Origin: Mycobacterium shigaense
Lineage (GTDB): Bacteria; Actinomycetota; Actinomycetes; Mycobacteriales; Mycobacteriaceae
Reading direction: 5' to 3'
Length of the DNA: 64,000 nt
Assembly (NCBI RefSeq): GCF_002356315.1
Contig: NZ_AP018164.1
Span: forward strand, 2,542,001-2,606,000
In this document: one piece after another, positions 18,584-26,610 of the stretch
Layout: each line of letters opens with the position of its first letter
Numbering within the stretch: the first letter of the stretch is position 1
Translations under genes and position numbers: made by a program
The notes under the pieces: generated by a model
Databases searched by the model: none
What the model was told of the DNA's origin: nothing
The model's input: only the letters and a program-made list of their open reading frames with translations

Positions 18584-19110
18584 GTCCGGGCCGCCCACCA
18601 GTTCCGGAGCAGGGTCTGACAGTCGCCGGCCCGGAGTTGTCGCGGCGTATCAAAGCCGGACAGTACCGCCGCCGCGCCGGGGAAGTCTTGGTCGGCGGTG
18701 TGGCCGTTGGTCACCACCAGGGTGGCCAGTCCCGCGGCTCGAGCCGCCCGCAATCCGATCGCTGAATCCTCAACCGCCAGTGCTGCTTCAGCGGGCAACG
18801 CAAGCGCCTCGAGTGTCTTAAGGTAGGCCTCGGGGCGCGGTTTCAGCCGATCCACATCGTCGCCGGTGACGATCACCTCGGCAAGTCCCGAGCCGACGAC
18901 GTGGCGGACCAAGGGTTCGACCCAGCGCCGACGACCGGTTGTCGCGATGCCTATGCGAACGCCGGAGTCGGCAAGATCCGTGATGAGCTCGGCAAGCCCG
19001 GCCCGGCCGGAGATCTCTCCGTTGAGAATGCGGTCGGTGAACAGTGCCGTCTTGGTCCGGTGTATGTCGTAGGCCAGGTCACGGCTGTCACCGGTGATGC
19101 GGGCACGTGC
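18580..19110 (-). pseudogene. CbbY-type HAD phosphatase, N-terminally truncated
   Basis: The frame is open to 19167, but homology to HAD subfamily IA phosphatases starts only near 19095 (RDLAYDIHRTKTALF). It then shows the later motifs: IGIATTGRRR (motif II), a motif III lysine in LKPRPEAYLKTLE, and AVEDSAIGLRAARAAG (motif IV). The first ~65-70 residues, which carry the nucleophile DxDGT motif, are missing. Immediately upstream on the same strand is the 5' end of a dead gap gene, so a deletion has fused the two. CbbY dephosphorylates xylulose-1,5-bisphosphate, an inhibitor of RuBisCO. Without motif I the product cannot be an active phosphatase. Confidence 0.7.
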
Positions 19111-19375
19111 CGACCCGTGCGCCGGGGTTGATGAGGCGGTCGGAGTGGCCATCGACAACCAGGCCAAGGTGGTGGACCTCGTGTGGCAACCGGCCGCGAT
19201 TGGAATCGAATTGGCGCAGGTGCGCCAGGGGGGCGTTGTCGGTGATGCTGTTGACGGCCACCGCCTCGATGTCGGCTGCCGGGCTCCCCGGGCCGTGCTC
19301 CTGCTGGGCCTGTGCAGCCCGGTGGAAGTTGTGTCCGATGCGACCGAAGTCGCCGATACCTAACCGGACAGTCAC
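19100..19375 (-). pseudogene. gap (glyceraldehyde-3-phosphate dehydrogenase) 5' remnant
   Basis: A GTG at 19375 preceded by AAAGGA begins MTVRLGIGDFGRIG, clearly the GAPDH Rossmann N-terminus. It continues with NFHRAAQAQQEHG, DIEAVAVNSITDNAPLAHL and GRLPHEV, all GAPDH landmarks, then loses homology near 19130 and ends at a stop by 19088. About 75% of the gene, including the catalytic cysteine domain, is gone. The Asn of the canonical GINGFG loop is also changed (GIGDFG). It abuts the truncated cbbY and appears to be the relic of a Calvin-cycle operon. Confidence 0.75.
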
Positions 19376-19579
19376 GTGATGTCCTTTTCCGCCAATGGTC
19401 GCGTCAGATCGGGTTGCACGGTTCGGCACAGCCGGGCGTCGGCGACACGCTACGGGCGGTCCTTGCCCGCGGGTACCCCCGGATGGGGGAGATGAAAGCG
19501 TAACTGCTGGAACGGATTGCAGCCGCGATGCGCGGTATAGGCCGAACCGTTGCGTAGGCCGGTTTTCCTGTTGGGGGAT

Positions 19580-20707
19580 TCATCGCGTGCTTTCGGCGGG
19601 TGACCACTTTTCTTCGATGCGGGCGTATCGCCAGACCAGCAGTGCGGTTGCCCAGGTGAATAGGAACAGGCCGACGACGATGAAGCCGAGGGTGTTGAGG
19701 TCCAGGCTGGCCAGCCAGTCCCAGAACGGGCCTTGCCAGCCCAGTTGGCCCGCGAATAGGTCGAGCAGTTCGACGCTGCCGATGAGCAGCGCGACTGCGA
19801 TCGACAGGCCGGTGATGGCGATGTTGTAGTAGATCTTGCGCACTGGGTTGGACAGGGCCCAGCCGTAGGCGAAGTTCATGAACGAGCCGTCGATGGTGTC
19901 CAGCAGGCACATACCGGCGGTGAACAGCACGGGCAGGCACATGATGGCATACCAGGGCAGTCCGGCTGCGGCGCTGGTGCCGGCCAGTACCAGTAGTGCG
20001 ATCTCGGTGGCGGTGTCAAAACCCAGGCCGAACAGCAATCCGATCGGATAGCAATGCCAGGAGCGGGTGATCGATCGGGTGAAGCGGCCGAGGGCCCGGT
20101 TGAGTAGGCCGCGATTGTTCAGATGCTGTTCGAGTTCGGCGGCCATGGTTTGGGAGTCGTAGTCGCCGCGGCGCAACCGGACAAAGGCCCGCAGGATTCC
20201 GATCAGCACCATCAGATTGAGGATGGCGATCACGTAGAGGAACACGCCCGAGACGCTGGTGCCGATCAGGCCGGTGTAGTGGTGCAGCGCCGAGGAATCG
20301 TCTTCGACCGGTCCGATGATCGCCCTGACCCCGGTTGCCAGCAGTACCGCGAGTGCGAATACGACGGTGGAGTGGCCCAGCGAGAAGAAGAACCCGACGG
20401 CTAGGGGGCGTTGCCCGTCGCTCATCAGCTTGCGGGTGGTGTTGTCGATGGCGGCGATGTGGTCGGCGTCGAATGCGTGCCGCAGGCCCAGGGTGTAGGC
20501 CGTCACCCCGATGCCGATGCCAAACGCTTTGCCGCCCAGGCTGAGCCGGGCGGGATCAACAATCAGCAGCAGGATGCCCCAGCCGATGACGTGCAGGGCG
20601 ACGATCAGTGCCAGCATCACCGCAAGGCGTCGCCACTCCGGCCGCGTCAGGGCGATCCGGAATCCAGGGCGCACCGGGTAGCCCCGTTCAACGGCATCAC
20701 CAACCAC
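19580..20707 (-). CDS. NiCoT-family nickel/cobalt permease
   Basis: 375 aa from the GTG at 20707, chosen because AAGGAG lies eight bases before it; the open frame beyond is not coding. Eight-helix NiCoT (HoxN/NixA) topology with the signature RHAFDADHIAAIDNTTR, then LGFDTATEIALLVLA and GMCLLDTIDGSFM. It imports Ni2+ and/or Co2+ with high affinity. Its place beside the hyp cluster suggests nickel supply for hydrogenase. It is transcribed from the promoter-operator at 20749-20787. Confidence 0.93.
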   Translation of the reverse strand: MVGDAVERGYPVRPGFRIALTRPEWRRLAVMLALIVALHVIGWGILLLIVDPARLSLGGKAFGIGIGVTAYTLGLRHAFDADHIAAIDNTTRKLMSDGQRPLAVGFFFSLGHSTVVFALAVLLATGVRAIIGPVEDDSSALHHYTGLIGTSVSGVFLYVIAILNLMVLIGILRAFVRLRRGDYDSQTMAAELEQHLNNRGLLNRALGRFTRSITRSWHCYPIGLLFGLGFDTATEIALLVLAGTSAAAGLPWYAIMCLPVLFTAGMCLLDTIDGSFMNFAYGWALSNPVRKIYYNIAITGLSIAVALLIGSVELLDLFAGQLGWQGPFWDWLASLDLNTLGFIVVGLFLFTWATALLVWRYARIEEKWSPAESTR

Positions 20708-20748
20708 AAAGCGGCTCCTTCGGCGCGGCTTGCAAACCAGTGCTGGGA

Positions 20749-20787
20749 AAGCTAGCGCCGACGTCGAGTTGGTGCAAGCGACTTGCA
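20749..20787 (-). promoter_or_regulatory. NiCoT promoter overlapped by a palindromic operator
   Basis: On the minus strand, TTGCAC (-35) is separated by 17 bp from TAGCTT (-10). The -35 lies within the perfect inverted repeat TGCAAG-CGA-CTTGCA (20773-20787). Overlap of palindrome and -35 is typical of repression, here perhaps metal-responsive. Confidence 0.5.
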
Positions 20788-20997
20788 GGAGATCGCCCGG
20801 TGGCATTACGAGCGGACCATCAGCCATTTTGTACATCGACCGCAAGCGAGCATTTCAACTTCTGTGAAGTCCGCGGGTCGGTCCTGACAGTGTGGTTTCC
20901 CCCGTTCCTTCACCCGATGGGTGATGCGTCGCGCACGGCGGCGTCGATACATTCATCGCCCCGACGACCGGCAGTTGTCCGGAACAGGAGCGTGGTG

Positions 20998-21429
20998 ATG
21001 CCCGACCGGAGGCTGGTGGGTCCGCTCGAGCGCTGCGTGATGAAGCAGTTGTGGAGCGGGGCTGAGCCGCAGACCGTACGTAAAGTTCACCTCGCGATTT
21101 CCATGAGGCGCAATCTCGCCTACACCACGGTGATGACGGTCCTGCGCCGACTTGCTGAAAAAGGCCTCGTCGTCCAATACCGCAATGGTCGTGCGTACCG
21201 CTATGCCGCGGTGCATGGCCTCGATGAGTTTGTCGCCGAGTCGATGCTGGCCGCGCTTGATGAGATTGCCGATGCAACGGGCCGGTGCGCCGCCCTGGCG
21301 CACTTCGTCGACAGCGCCGGAGCAGACAACGTGCAGTTGCTTCGGCAGGCACTCGAAACGTTGCAGACCGACGTCGATGGGTCTCGGCGGGTCTCGCTAA
21401 AGCAGCTTGGTCGGCTGGCCCTGCTCTAG
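20998..21429 (+). CDS. BlaI/MecI/CopY-family transcriptional regulator
   Basis: 143 aa from the ATG at 20998, seven bases after AGGAG; two GTG codons just upstream are weaker starts. The winged helix includes LERCVMKQLW, NLAYTTVMTVLRRLAEKG and a wing GRAYRYAA, as in BlaI/CopY. Such regulators dimerise through a C-terminal helix. It is divergent from the NiCoT gene (about 290 bp apart), so it could control it; no BlaR or ATPase partner is adjacent. Stop overlaps the convergent TetR gene by four bases. Confidence 0.88.
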   Translation: MPDRRLVGPLERCVMKQLWSGAEPQTVRKVHLAISMRRNLAYTTVMTVLRRLAEKGLVVQYRNGRAYRYAAVHGLDEFVAESMLAALDEIADATGRCAALAHFVDSAGADNVQLLRQALETLQTDVDGSRRVSLKQLGRLALL

Positions 21430-22001
21430 GTGGCGCCGCCGATGAACTCCTTGACGAGCAATTGGAGACGGTCGGAGTCGTGGGTGCGCCGCAGCCGCCC
21501 GGTTCGGCCAAGCGTGACCAATCCGTGCAGGGCGGCCCAGAAGACCTCGGTGCGGGTGTCGGCGTCTTGTTCGCCCGCGACCCTGCTGACTCCCCGACGC
21601 AACGCGGCGAAGGCCGCCGTCAGCTCGGGTGCTGTGTCATCGGCGGCGAAGCGCAGGGTGGTCGCGCGGGTGAACATCGCGTCATAGACCCCCGGGTTGG
21701 CGCGGGCGAAATCCAGATACGCCTGGGCGGTCCGGGTCAGGATGTCATCGGCTGCGTCGGAGTGGGCGGCCCCGATCGCTTCGGCGAGTTCGGCGAACCC
21801 GTCGAGCGCGACGGCGTCGGCGATCTGATCCATGCCGGAAAAGTGCTTGTACAGAACGGGTTGGCTGTACTCGATCTCGGTGGACAGCCGGCGAGTAGTG
21901 ACGGCGTCCCAGCCCTCGGCCTCGGCCACCTTGCGGGCGGTTCCGATGATCAGCCGCCGGCGTTCGGCCCGTTCGCGTTCACGACGATCCGCTGTGGACA
22001 T
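21426..22001 (-). CDS. TetR-family repressor
   Basis: 191 aa. N-terminal HTH (AEGWDAVTTRRLSTEIEYSQ / PVLYKHFSGMDQIADAV) spans about residues 26-62, followed by an all-helical ligand domain with the TetR C-terminal WHG-type segment (VFWAALHGLVTLGRTGRL). Divergent from the DUF1772-NIPSNAP-DUF4267 operon; two matching palindromes lie between them. Confidence 0.92.
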   Translation of the reverse strand: MSTADRRERERAERRRLIIGTARKVAEAEGWDAVTTRRLSTEIEYSQPVLYKHFSGMDQIADAVALDGFAELAEAIGAAHSDAADDILTRTAQAYLDFARANPGVYDAMFTRATTLRFAADDTAPELTAAFAALRRGVSRVAGEQDADTRTEVFWAALHGLVTLGRTGRLRRTHDSDRLQLLVKEFIGGAT

Positions 22002-22029
22002 CAGCGAAGAATATCATAGCTAGTAATGC

Positions 22030-22077
22030 TAGCAACGCTATTAACGCGCTCCGCGGTGCTGGGTTAGCGTTGCTAAC
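22030..22077. promoter_or_regulatory. Two related palindromes between tetR and the DUF1772 operon
   Basis: TAGC-AAC-GCTA at 22030-22040 and GTTAGC-GTT-GCTAAC at 22063-22077 are the same palindrome core on a 35-bp pitch. They lie 29 bp from the TetR start and 26 bp from the DUF1772 start, so one repressor could close both promoters. Confidence 0.6.
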
Positions 22078-22102
22078 ACCTACGAACGAACGGAGCTACG
22101 GC

Positions 22103-22579
22103 ATGAACCTGGAGGACGTCACCCGCATCGCCGCACTGAGCGCGGTGCTGGGTACCGCAGTGGTTTACGGCACCGACGTGTTCTGCGCGATGGTGCTGCG
22201 ACCGGCGTTGGCGTTGGTGGACGACCACGCCATGGTCGCGGTGACGGGAAACGTGCATCGCTACGGCGACCGGCGCATGCCGCTTCCGGGCGTGCTCGGA
22301 ATCGCCGGCGCCGCGCTGACGATCATGCTGGCGGTGGTCGGCGCACACTGGTCGCAGGCCGTCGCGGAGGGAGCCGCCCTGGCCCTACTGCTGGTCTGGC
22401 TCGTTCTCTACACACAAGTGAGCGCGCCGATCAATCGCCAGTTGACCGCGGCGGCCGAAGCGAGCCGGTCGCTGCCGAATGGGCTTGCGCTGCAAGCGAA
22501 GTGGTGCTCGATCATCGATGCCCGCGCGACGCTGCAAGGCCTGGCCGTGGCCGCTCTGTGCTCCGTGCTGATCGTCTGA
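22103..22579 (+). CDS. DUF1772 (anthrone oxygenase-like) membrane protein
   Basis: 158 aa with four predicted hydrophobic segments and the family pattern GTAVVYGTDVFCAMV near the N-terminus and VSAPINRQL in the third loop. DUF1772 includes anthrone oxygenases and many uncharacterised membrane proteins in TetR-controlled operons. First gene of the operon; no enzyme activity can be assigned. Confidence 0.8.
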   Translation: MNLEDVTRIAALSAVLGTAVVYGTDVFCAMVLRPALALVDDHAMVAVTGNVHRYGDRRMPLPGVLGIAGAALTIMLAVVGAHWSQAVAEGAALALLLVWLVLYTQVSAPINRQLTAAAEASRSLPNGLALQAKWCSIIDARATLQGLAVAALCSVLIV

Positions 22580-22611
22580 CACGAATCACGCTGTAAGGGA
22601 AAAAAATTACG

Positions 22612-22923
22612 ATGTTTCAGTTCAGGATCTACACCCTGCGGTCGCCGGAAGCATCGCAGCGGTATGCCACAGTGCACTGGGCGCGGCACCTCTCCACCTT
22701 CGAGGCGTTCGGGGTCACCACCCACGGCGTGTGGACCGACCGTGGCGCGAACCGGCTCGTCGCGATGATCGGCTACCCACCGCGCGCCGATCCCGAAGAA
22801 CTCACTCGGCACATCATGGCCAGTCCGGAATTCGCCGCCGACATGGCCGGCTTCGACGCCGGCGACATCGTCGACGTCCAGACGACACTGCTTGACCCGA
22901 CGCCGTTTTCATCGATCCGCTAA
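22612..22923 (+). CDS. NIPSNAP-family protein
   Basis: 103 aa. Begins MFQFRIYTLRSPEASQRY, with HLSTFEAFGV and LVAMIGYP, the ferredoxin-like dimeric alpha-beta fold of NIPSNAP/ABM proteins. Preceded by GGGAAAAAAATTACG, a weak ribosome binding site, 32 bp after the DUF1772 gene. Function in bacteria is unknown; it may be a small monooxygenase-like partner. Confidence 0.78.
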   Translation: MFQFRIYTLRSPEASQRYATVHWARHLSTFEAFGVTTHGVWTDRGANRLVAMIGYPPRADPEELTRHIMASPEFAADMAGFDAGDIVDVQTTLLDPTPFSSIR

Positions 22924-22940
22924 CCCCCAGGAGTATCGAC

Positions 22941-23327
22941 ATGACCATCACCACCACCATCGGTTACGTCCTCGCCGGCCTGCTCGCGGCCGCCATCGTC
23001 TTCATCGGCGCACGCTTTCTGGTCGCGCCGCGCGTTGCCGCCGCCGACTACGGCGTGCTGCCCGATCTCGACCAGTCGGGCGCGGGCGCTTACCCGAGCG
23101 CAAAGGGTGTACGCGACATCGCCACCGGGCTGTTCGTCATCATTCTGATGGTCGCCGGCGCGACCCATCTAGTCGGCTGGCTAATGTTGGCCGCGACCAT
23201 CATTCCGATCGTCGACGCAACCATCGTGCTGCGCAACGGCGGAACCAAATCGGTCGCCTGGGGAGTCCACGGCGCTACCGCTGCGGTCATGCTGGTGACG
23301 ACCGCCCTGCTGCTGGTGTCCCGATGA
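22941..23327 (+). CDS. DUF4267 small membrane protein
   Basis: 128 aa with four hydrophobic helices (about residues 7-28, 64-82, 84-100 and 108-126) and the loop YPSAKGVRDIATGLFVI typical of DUF4267. Last clear gene of the TetR-controlled operon, 17 bp after NIPSNAP and preceded by CAGGAG. Function unknown. Confidence 0.8.
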   Translation: MTITTTIGYVLAGLLAAAIVFIGARFLVAPRVAAADYGVLPDLDQSGAGAYPSAKGVRDIATGLFVIILMVAGATHLVGWLMLAATIIPIVDATIVLRNGGTKSVAWGVHGATAAVMLVTTALLLVSR

Positions 23328-23524
23328 GTGCGGCGCGCGACTCAGGGGAAAGCCCGTCAGTCGCCGCGGCCCTGACCCACTCGCCGTTACGTGTGCCCTG
23401 GACCGGCTGCTCTACGGCTGGTTGAGGGCGCACCGCGACGGGCCCGACAGCGGGGAGATCGTCTTTCCCAACGGCTATGGGGCCGACGCCGGCGTGATCG
23501 TCAGCGCGGCCGCCCACCTTCTTC
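23324..23524 (+). other. Possible broken small membrane-protein gene
   Basis: An ATG at 23324 overlaps the DUF4267 stop and opens a 33-codon frame. A second frame from about 23385 reads ALDRLLYGWLRAHRDG, then a hydrophobic stretch VIVSAAAHLLLTLLATAALA, and runs into leuD antisense. The two together could be a frameshifted short membrane protein. I do not recognise a family, and the call is weak. Confidence 0.25.
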
Positions 23525-24202
23525 TCACGCTTCTGGCGACTGCCGCGCTGGCGGTCGGCTGCGAGGTGTGTTGGCGGGACGGTATAGCCAGGGGTGCAGA
23601 TGCTGATCGCGGGTGCGGTAGGCGTCGATGGATTTGCGGTGGCGCAGGTTGTCATCGATGTCGTCTAGTCCGTTGAGAAGCAGTTGGCGGGGCCGTTCAT
23701 CAATGGGGAAGGAGCGCCAGGGCCCTCCAGTAGCGCGCACGCGGCGGTGTTCGAGGTCGATCTCTGCTTTTGGTGGTTGGGCGGCGTCGATGTGTAGTTC
23801 GGCGACCAGAAGGGCGTGTTCGGCTGGTGGGAGGGCCAACGGCAGGATGGTGTTGCGGTAGCAGTTGGCGGCGAAGATGGACCCGAAGCTGGGGGCGATG
23901 ATGGCTTTGATGCCGAATCCGTGTAATGCCCACACGGCGGATTCTCGGGAGCTGCCGCAACCGAAGTTTTCGCCGGTGAGAAGTATTGTCGCGGTCCGGT
24001 AATCTGTCTGGTTCAGGATGAAATCTGTTCGTTCGCAACCGGTCTCGTCGTATCGCCAGTTGCCGAACAGGATTGATTCGTAGCCGGTCTTGCCTAGGCC
24101 CGCCACCTGCAGGCGGGAGGGCGCGATGACATCTGTGTCGATGTTGTCGCGCAGCAGTGGCGCGACCACGCCGGTGACGTGTCTTAGTGATCGGTCGGTC
24201 AT
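23525..24202 (-). CDS. LeuD-like hydratase small subunit (aconitase superfamily)
   Basis: 225 aa from the ATG at 24202, overlapping the large-subunit stop (ATGA). Swivelling-domain motifs: DNIDTDVIAPSRLQ, GENFGCGSSRESAVWALHG and AIIAPSFGSIFAANCYRN. The C-terminus carries an extra ~25 residues rich in Pro and Arg that are unlike LeuD. The pair with the large subunit forms an isopropylmalate-isomerase-type hydro-lyase. The partner genes (ICL/PEPM lyase and MarR) argue against leucine biosynthesis and for a catabolic dicarboxylate hydratase. Confidence 0.85.
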   Translation of the reverse strand: MTDRSLRHVTGVVAPLLRDNIDTDVIAPSRLQVAGLGKTGYESILFGNWRYDETGCERTDFILNQTDYRTATILLTGENFGCGSSRESAVWALHGFGIKAIIAPSFGSIFAANCYRNTILPLALPPAEHALLVAELHIDAAQPPKAEIDLEHRRVRATGGPWRSFPIDERPRQLLLNGLDDIDDNLRHRKSIDAYRTRDQHLHPWLYRPANTPRSRPPARQSPEA

Positions 24203-25602
24203 GGCAGGGTCCTGGGATCGGTGATGTGTCCGGTGAGTGCGGAGGCGGCAACGGTGGCGGGGCTGGCCAGGTGTGTGCGTACGCCGGGGCCTTGGCGGCC
24301 TTCGAAGTTTCTGTTGGTGGAGCTGATTACGCGTGCGCCGGTCGGGAAGCCTTCGCCGCCGCCGAAGAAGCACAAACCGCAGCCTGATTCGCGCCACTGA
24401 AAGCCGGCATCGATAAAGATGCGGTCGATGCCCTCGGCTTCGGCAGCGTGCTTGACCGCGGTTGACCCAGGGATGCAGATGGCGGTGACTCCGTCGGCGA
24501 CGTGGCGTCCGGCCAGCAGTGACGCTGCGGCTTGTAGATCGGAAAGCCTGGCGTTAGTACAGGATCCGATGAAGGCAGCGTCGATGGGTACGGTGGTCAT
24601 CGGTGTGCCGGGTGTCAGGCCGACGTAGGCAAGCGCCTTTGCGCCTCCGGCGGAATCGGGCAGGGTGTCGGGATGCGGTACCGATGCGTCGATGCCAACG
24701 CAGTGCTGGGGGCTGGTGCCCCAGGTGATCTGAGGTGCCAAGGCGGTGACGTCGATGTCCACGGTGCGGTCGAAGCGGGCCCCGTCGTCGGTGCCCAGCG
24801 CCAACCATTGCCGGGCGGCGCGCTGCCAGTCGTTACCGGTAAGTGCTTGTGGCCGGGTCTTGAGGTAGTCCAGGGTGATGGCATCTGGTGAGACGATGCC
24901 AGTGAACGCCGCGGCTTCGACGGCCATGTTGCACAGCGTCATTCGGCCTTCGATGGGCAGCGATTCGACGGTCGGCCCGGTGTATTCGATGGCGTAGCCG
25001 GTGGCGCCGGCGGCGCCGATGGTCGCGATGAGCGCCAAAATCAGGTCTTTGGCGTAGACGCCGTCGGCGAGCGATCCGGTCAAGCGGGCCTGCAGGGTCT
25101 TGGGCCGTTTGACGGCCAGTGTTTGGGAGGCCAGGGCGGTCTCGCAGGAGCTCACGCCCACGCCCCAGGCCAGCGCCCCGAGCGCTCCGTTGGTGCCGGT
25201 GTGGCTGTCGGAGCAGACCATCGTCATGCCGGGCAGCACTAGTCCCTGCTCGGGGAACGTGACGTGACAAATTCCTTGGCGGTCGTCGCCGAGGTCAAAG
25301 ACCGGTATCCCTGCCTCTGCGGCGGTAGCTCGGAATCCCTCGATAAATTTCTGACCGTCGGGCTGGGGGCTGGCGTCGGTGCGTCCGGGCCGGGTGTCCA
25401 CCGAATGGTCTATGGTGCCGAAGACGGTGTGCGGGTCGAAGACTTGTCGGTGATCGTCGTGCAGGCTGGTCAGGGCGAACGCGCCGCTCTTTTCGTGCAG
25501 GAAGACCCGGTCGATGTAGAGCAGCGCAGTGTCGGCATCGAGTTGGGATACCACGTGGGCGTCCCAGATCTTGTCGAAGACCGTGCGCGGTTGTGGCGCC
25601 AT
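24199..25602 (-). CDS. LeuC-like hydratase large subunit (4Fe-4S, aconitase superfamily)
   Basis: 467 aa from the ATG at 25602, with GGGAGG upstream; the frame stays open to 25725 inside the lyase gene. Cluster cysteines occur as GSCTNARLSDLQAA and CGLC. VCSDSHTGTNGALGALAWGVG and the terminal STNRNFEGRQGPG are standard for the family. It overlaps both neighbours by four bases or fewer, so lyase-LeuC-LeuD is one transcript. Dimethylmaleate hydratase (DmdAB) and isopropylmalate isomerase are the nearest known functional types; the actual substrate is unknown. Confidence 0.88.
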   Translation of the reverse strand: MAPQPRTVFDKIWDAHVVSQLDADTALLYIDRVFLHEKSGAFALTSLHDDHRQVFDPHTVFGTIDHSVDTRPGRTDASPQPDGQKFIEGFRATAAEAGIPVFDLGDDRQGICHVTFPEQGLVLPGMTMVCSDSHTGTNGALGALAWGVGVSSCETALASQTLAVKRPKTLQARLTGSLADGVYAKDLILALIATIGAAGATGYAIEYTGPTVESLPIEGRMTLCNMAVEAAAFTGIVSPDAITLDYLKTRPQALTGNDWQRAARQWLALGTDDGARFDRTVDIDVTALAPQITWGTSPQHCVGIDASVPHPDTLPDSAGGAKALAYVGLTPGTPMTTVPIDAAFIGSCTNARLSDLQAAASLLAGRHVADGVTAICIPGSTAVKHAAEAEGIDRIFIDAGFQWRESGCGLCFFGGGEGFPTGARVISSTNRNFEGRQGPGVRTHLASPATVAASALTGHITDPRTLP

Positions 25603-26513
25603 CACCGCCTCCCCTCGTTGGGCACGAGGTCGGCGAGGTAGCGCTGCTCGAGCTCGGCAACGCGCGACGTGCCGACGAGGCCGTGTACGTCGGCGAAGCT
25701 GGCCGTGCGCAGACCCAGATTCCACGTCCCGTCGTCTTCACGAATCTGCTTGAGGGCGTCGGTGATACCTGTGACCGCGGCGGCCAACAGAGCGCCGGGC
25801 AGACTGACCCGGGCCACGCCGAGTGTCTGCAGTTCGCTGAACGTCAGATGGGTCGGCGACTTGCCGCCTTCGACGATGTTGATCCCTACCGGCCCGTCGA
25901 TGCCTGCAACGGCGGCGACGATCTCCTCTCGCGCGTGCAATCCCTCCACGAACACCAGCGTCGCGCCGGCATCGAGATAGGCGTTGCCGCGCTTGATCGC
26001 ACCGTCAATGCCTTCCACAGCCAGCGAGTCGGTTCGGGCGGTGATAACGAAGTCCGGGTTATAGCGGGCATCGGCGGCGGCCCGAATCTTGGCCACGGCC
26101 TCGTCGAGGTCGATGACGTGTTTGCCGTCGAGGTGACCGCACCGTTTGGGCATGACCTGGTCTTCTAAGTTGACCCCCGCCAGGCCGTGGCGTTCGAAGG
26201 TCTGCACCGTGAAGAACGTGTTGACTGCGTTGCCGAATCCGGTATCGGCATCCCCGACCACGGGAATGTCGACCGATCGGGCGATCACGCCGCACGCGCC
26301 GGCCATCTCGGCCAAGGAGGCGATCGAGTAGTCCGGCACGCCGTAGTGCACCGCGGCGATCCCCAGGCCACTGCACTGCAGCGCACTAAACCCGGCTTGC
26401 TGAGCCAGCTTAGCGCTGATCGGGTCGTACACGCCGGGCATCACGACTAGATCGGGCCCGAGGAACAGTTCTTTGAGCCGGGACGGCTTGTCATCTACCG
26501 GAGTCATCTTCAT
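25602..26513 (-). CDS. Isocitrate lyase/PEP mutase-family carbon-carbon lyase
   Basis: 303 aa, preceded by AAGGGGATGAAG. TIM-barrel ICL/PEPM family: SGLGIAAVHYGVPD, metal-binding GDADTGFGN, LEDQVMPKRCGH (the KKCGH-type loop with catalytic Cys) and TARTDSLAVEGID. The loop groups it with 2-methylisocitrate or 2,3-dimethylmalate lyases rather than true isocitrate lyase (which is much longer). First gene of the operon, divergent from MarR. Confidence 0.9.
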   Translation of the reverse strand: MKMTPVDDKPSRLKELFLGPDLVVMPGVYDPISAKLAQQAGFSALQCSGLGIAAVHYGVPDYSIASLAEMAGACGVIARSVDIPVVGDADTGFGNAVNTFFTVQTFERHGLAGVNLEDQVMPKRCGHLDGKHVIDLDEAVAKIRAAADARYNPDFVITARTDSLAVEGIDGAIKRGNAYLDAGATLVFVEGLHAREEIVAAVAGIDGPVGINIVEGGKSPTHLTFSELQTLGVARVSLPGALLAAAVTGITDALKQIREDDGTWNLGLRTASFADVHGLVGTSRVAELEQRYLADLVPNEGRR

Positions 26514-26523
26514 CCCCTTCTAT

Positions 26524-26555
26524 CTATAGATTATAGTGATATGACATAGGTGTCA
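26524..26555. promoter_or_regulatory. Two palindromes in the lyase-marR intergenic region
   Basis: CTATA-GAT-TATAG (26524-26536) and TGACA-TAGG-TGTCA (26542-26555) are perfect inverted repeats in a 97-bp AT-rich gap between the divergent lyase and MarR genes. Either could be the MarR operator; the first begins 11 bp before the lyase start codon. Confidence 0.55.
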
Positions 26556-26610
26556 ACATGCTCCGGGATCCAGCACCGATTGTCTAAAGCTGGGGTTGAG
26601 GTGGTTCGAG

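Noticed and set aside
20708..20860. Cobalamin riboswitch ahead of the NiCoT gene
   Set aside because: Looked for because NiCoT can import cobalt; no B12-box or typical paired core is visible.
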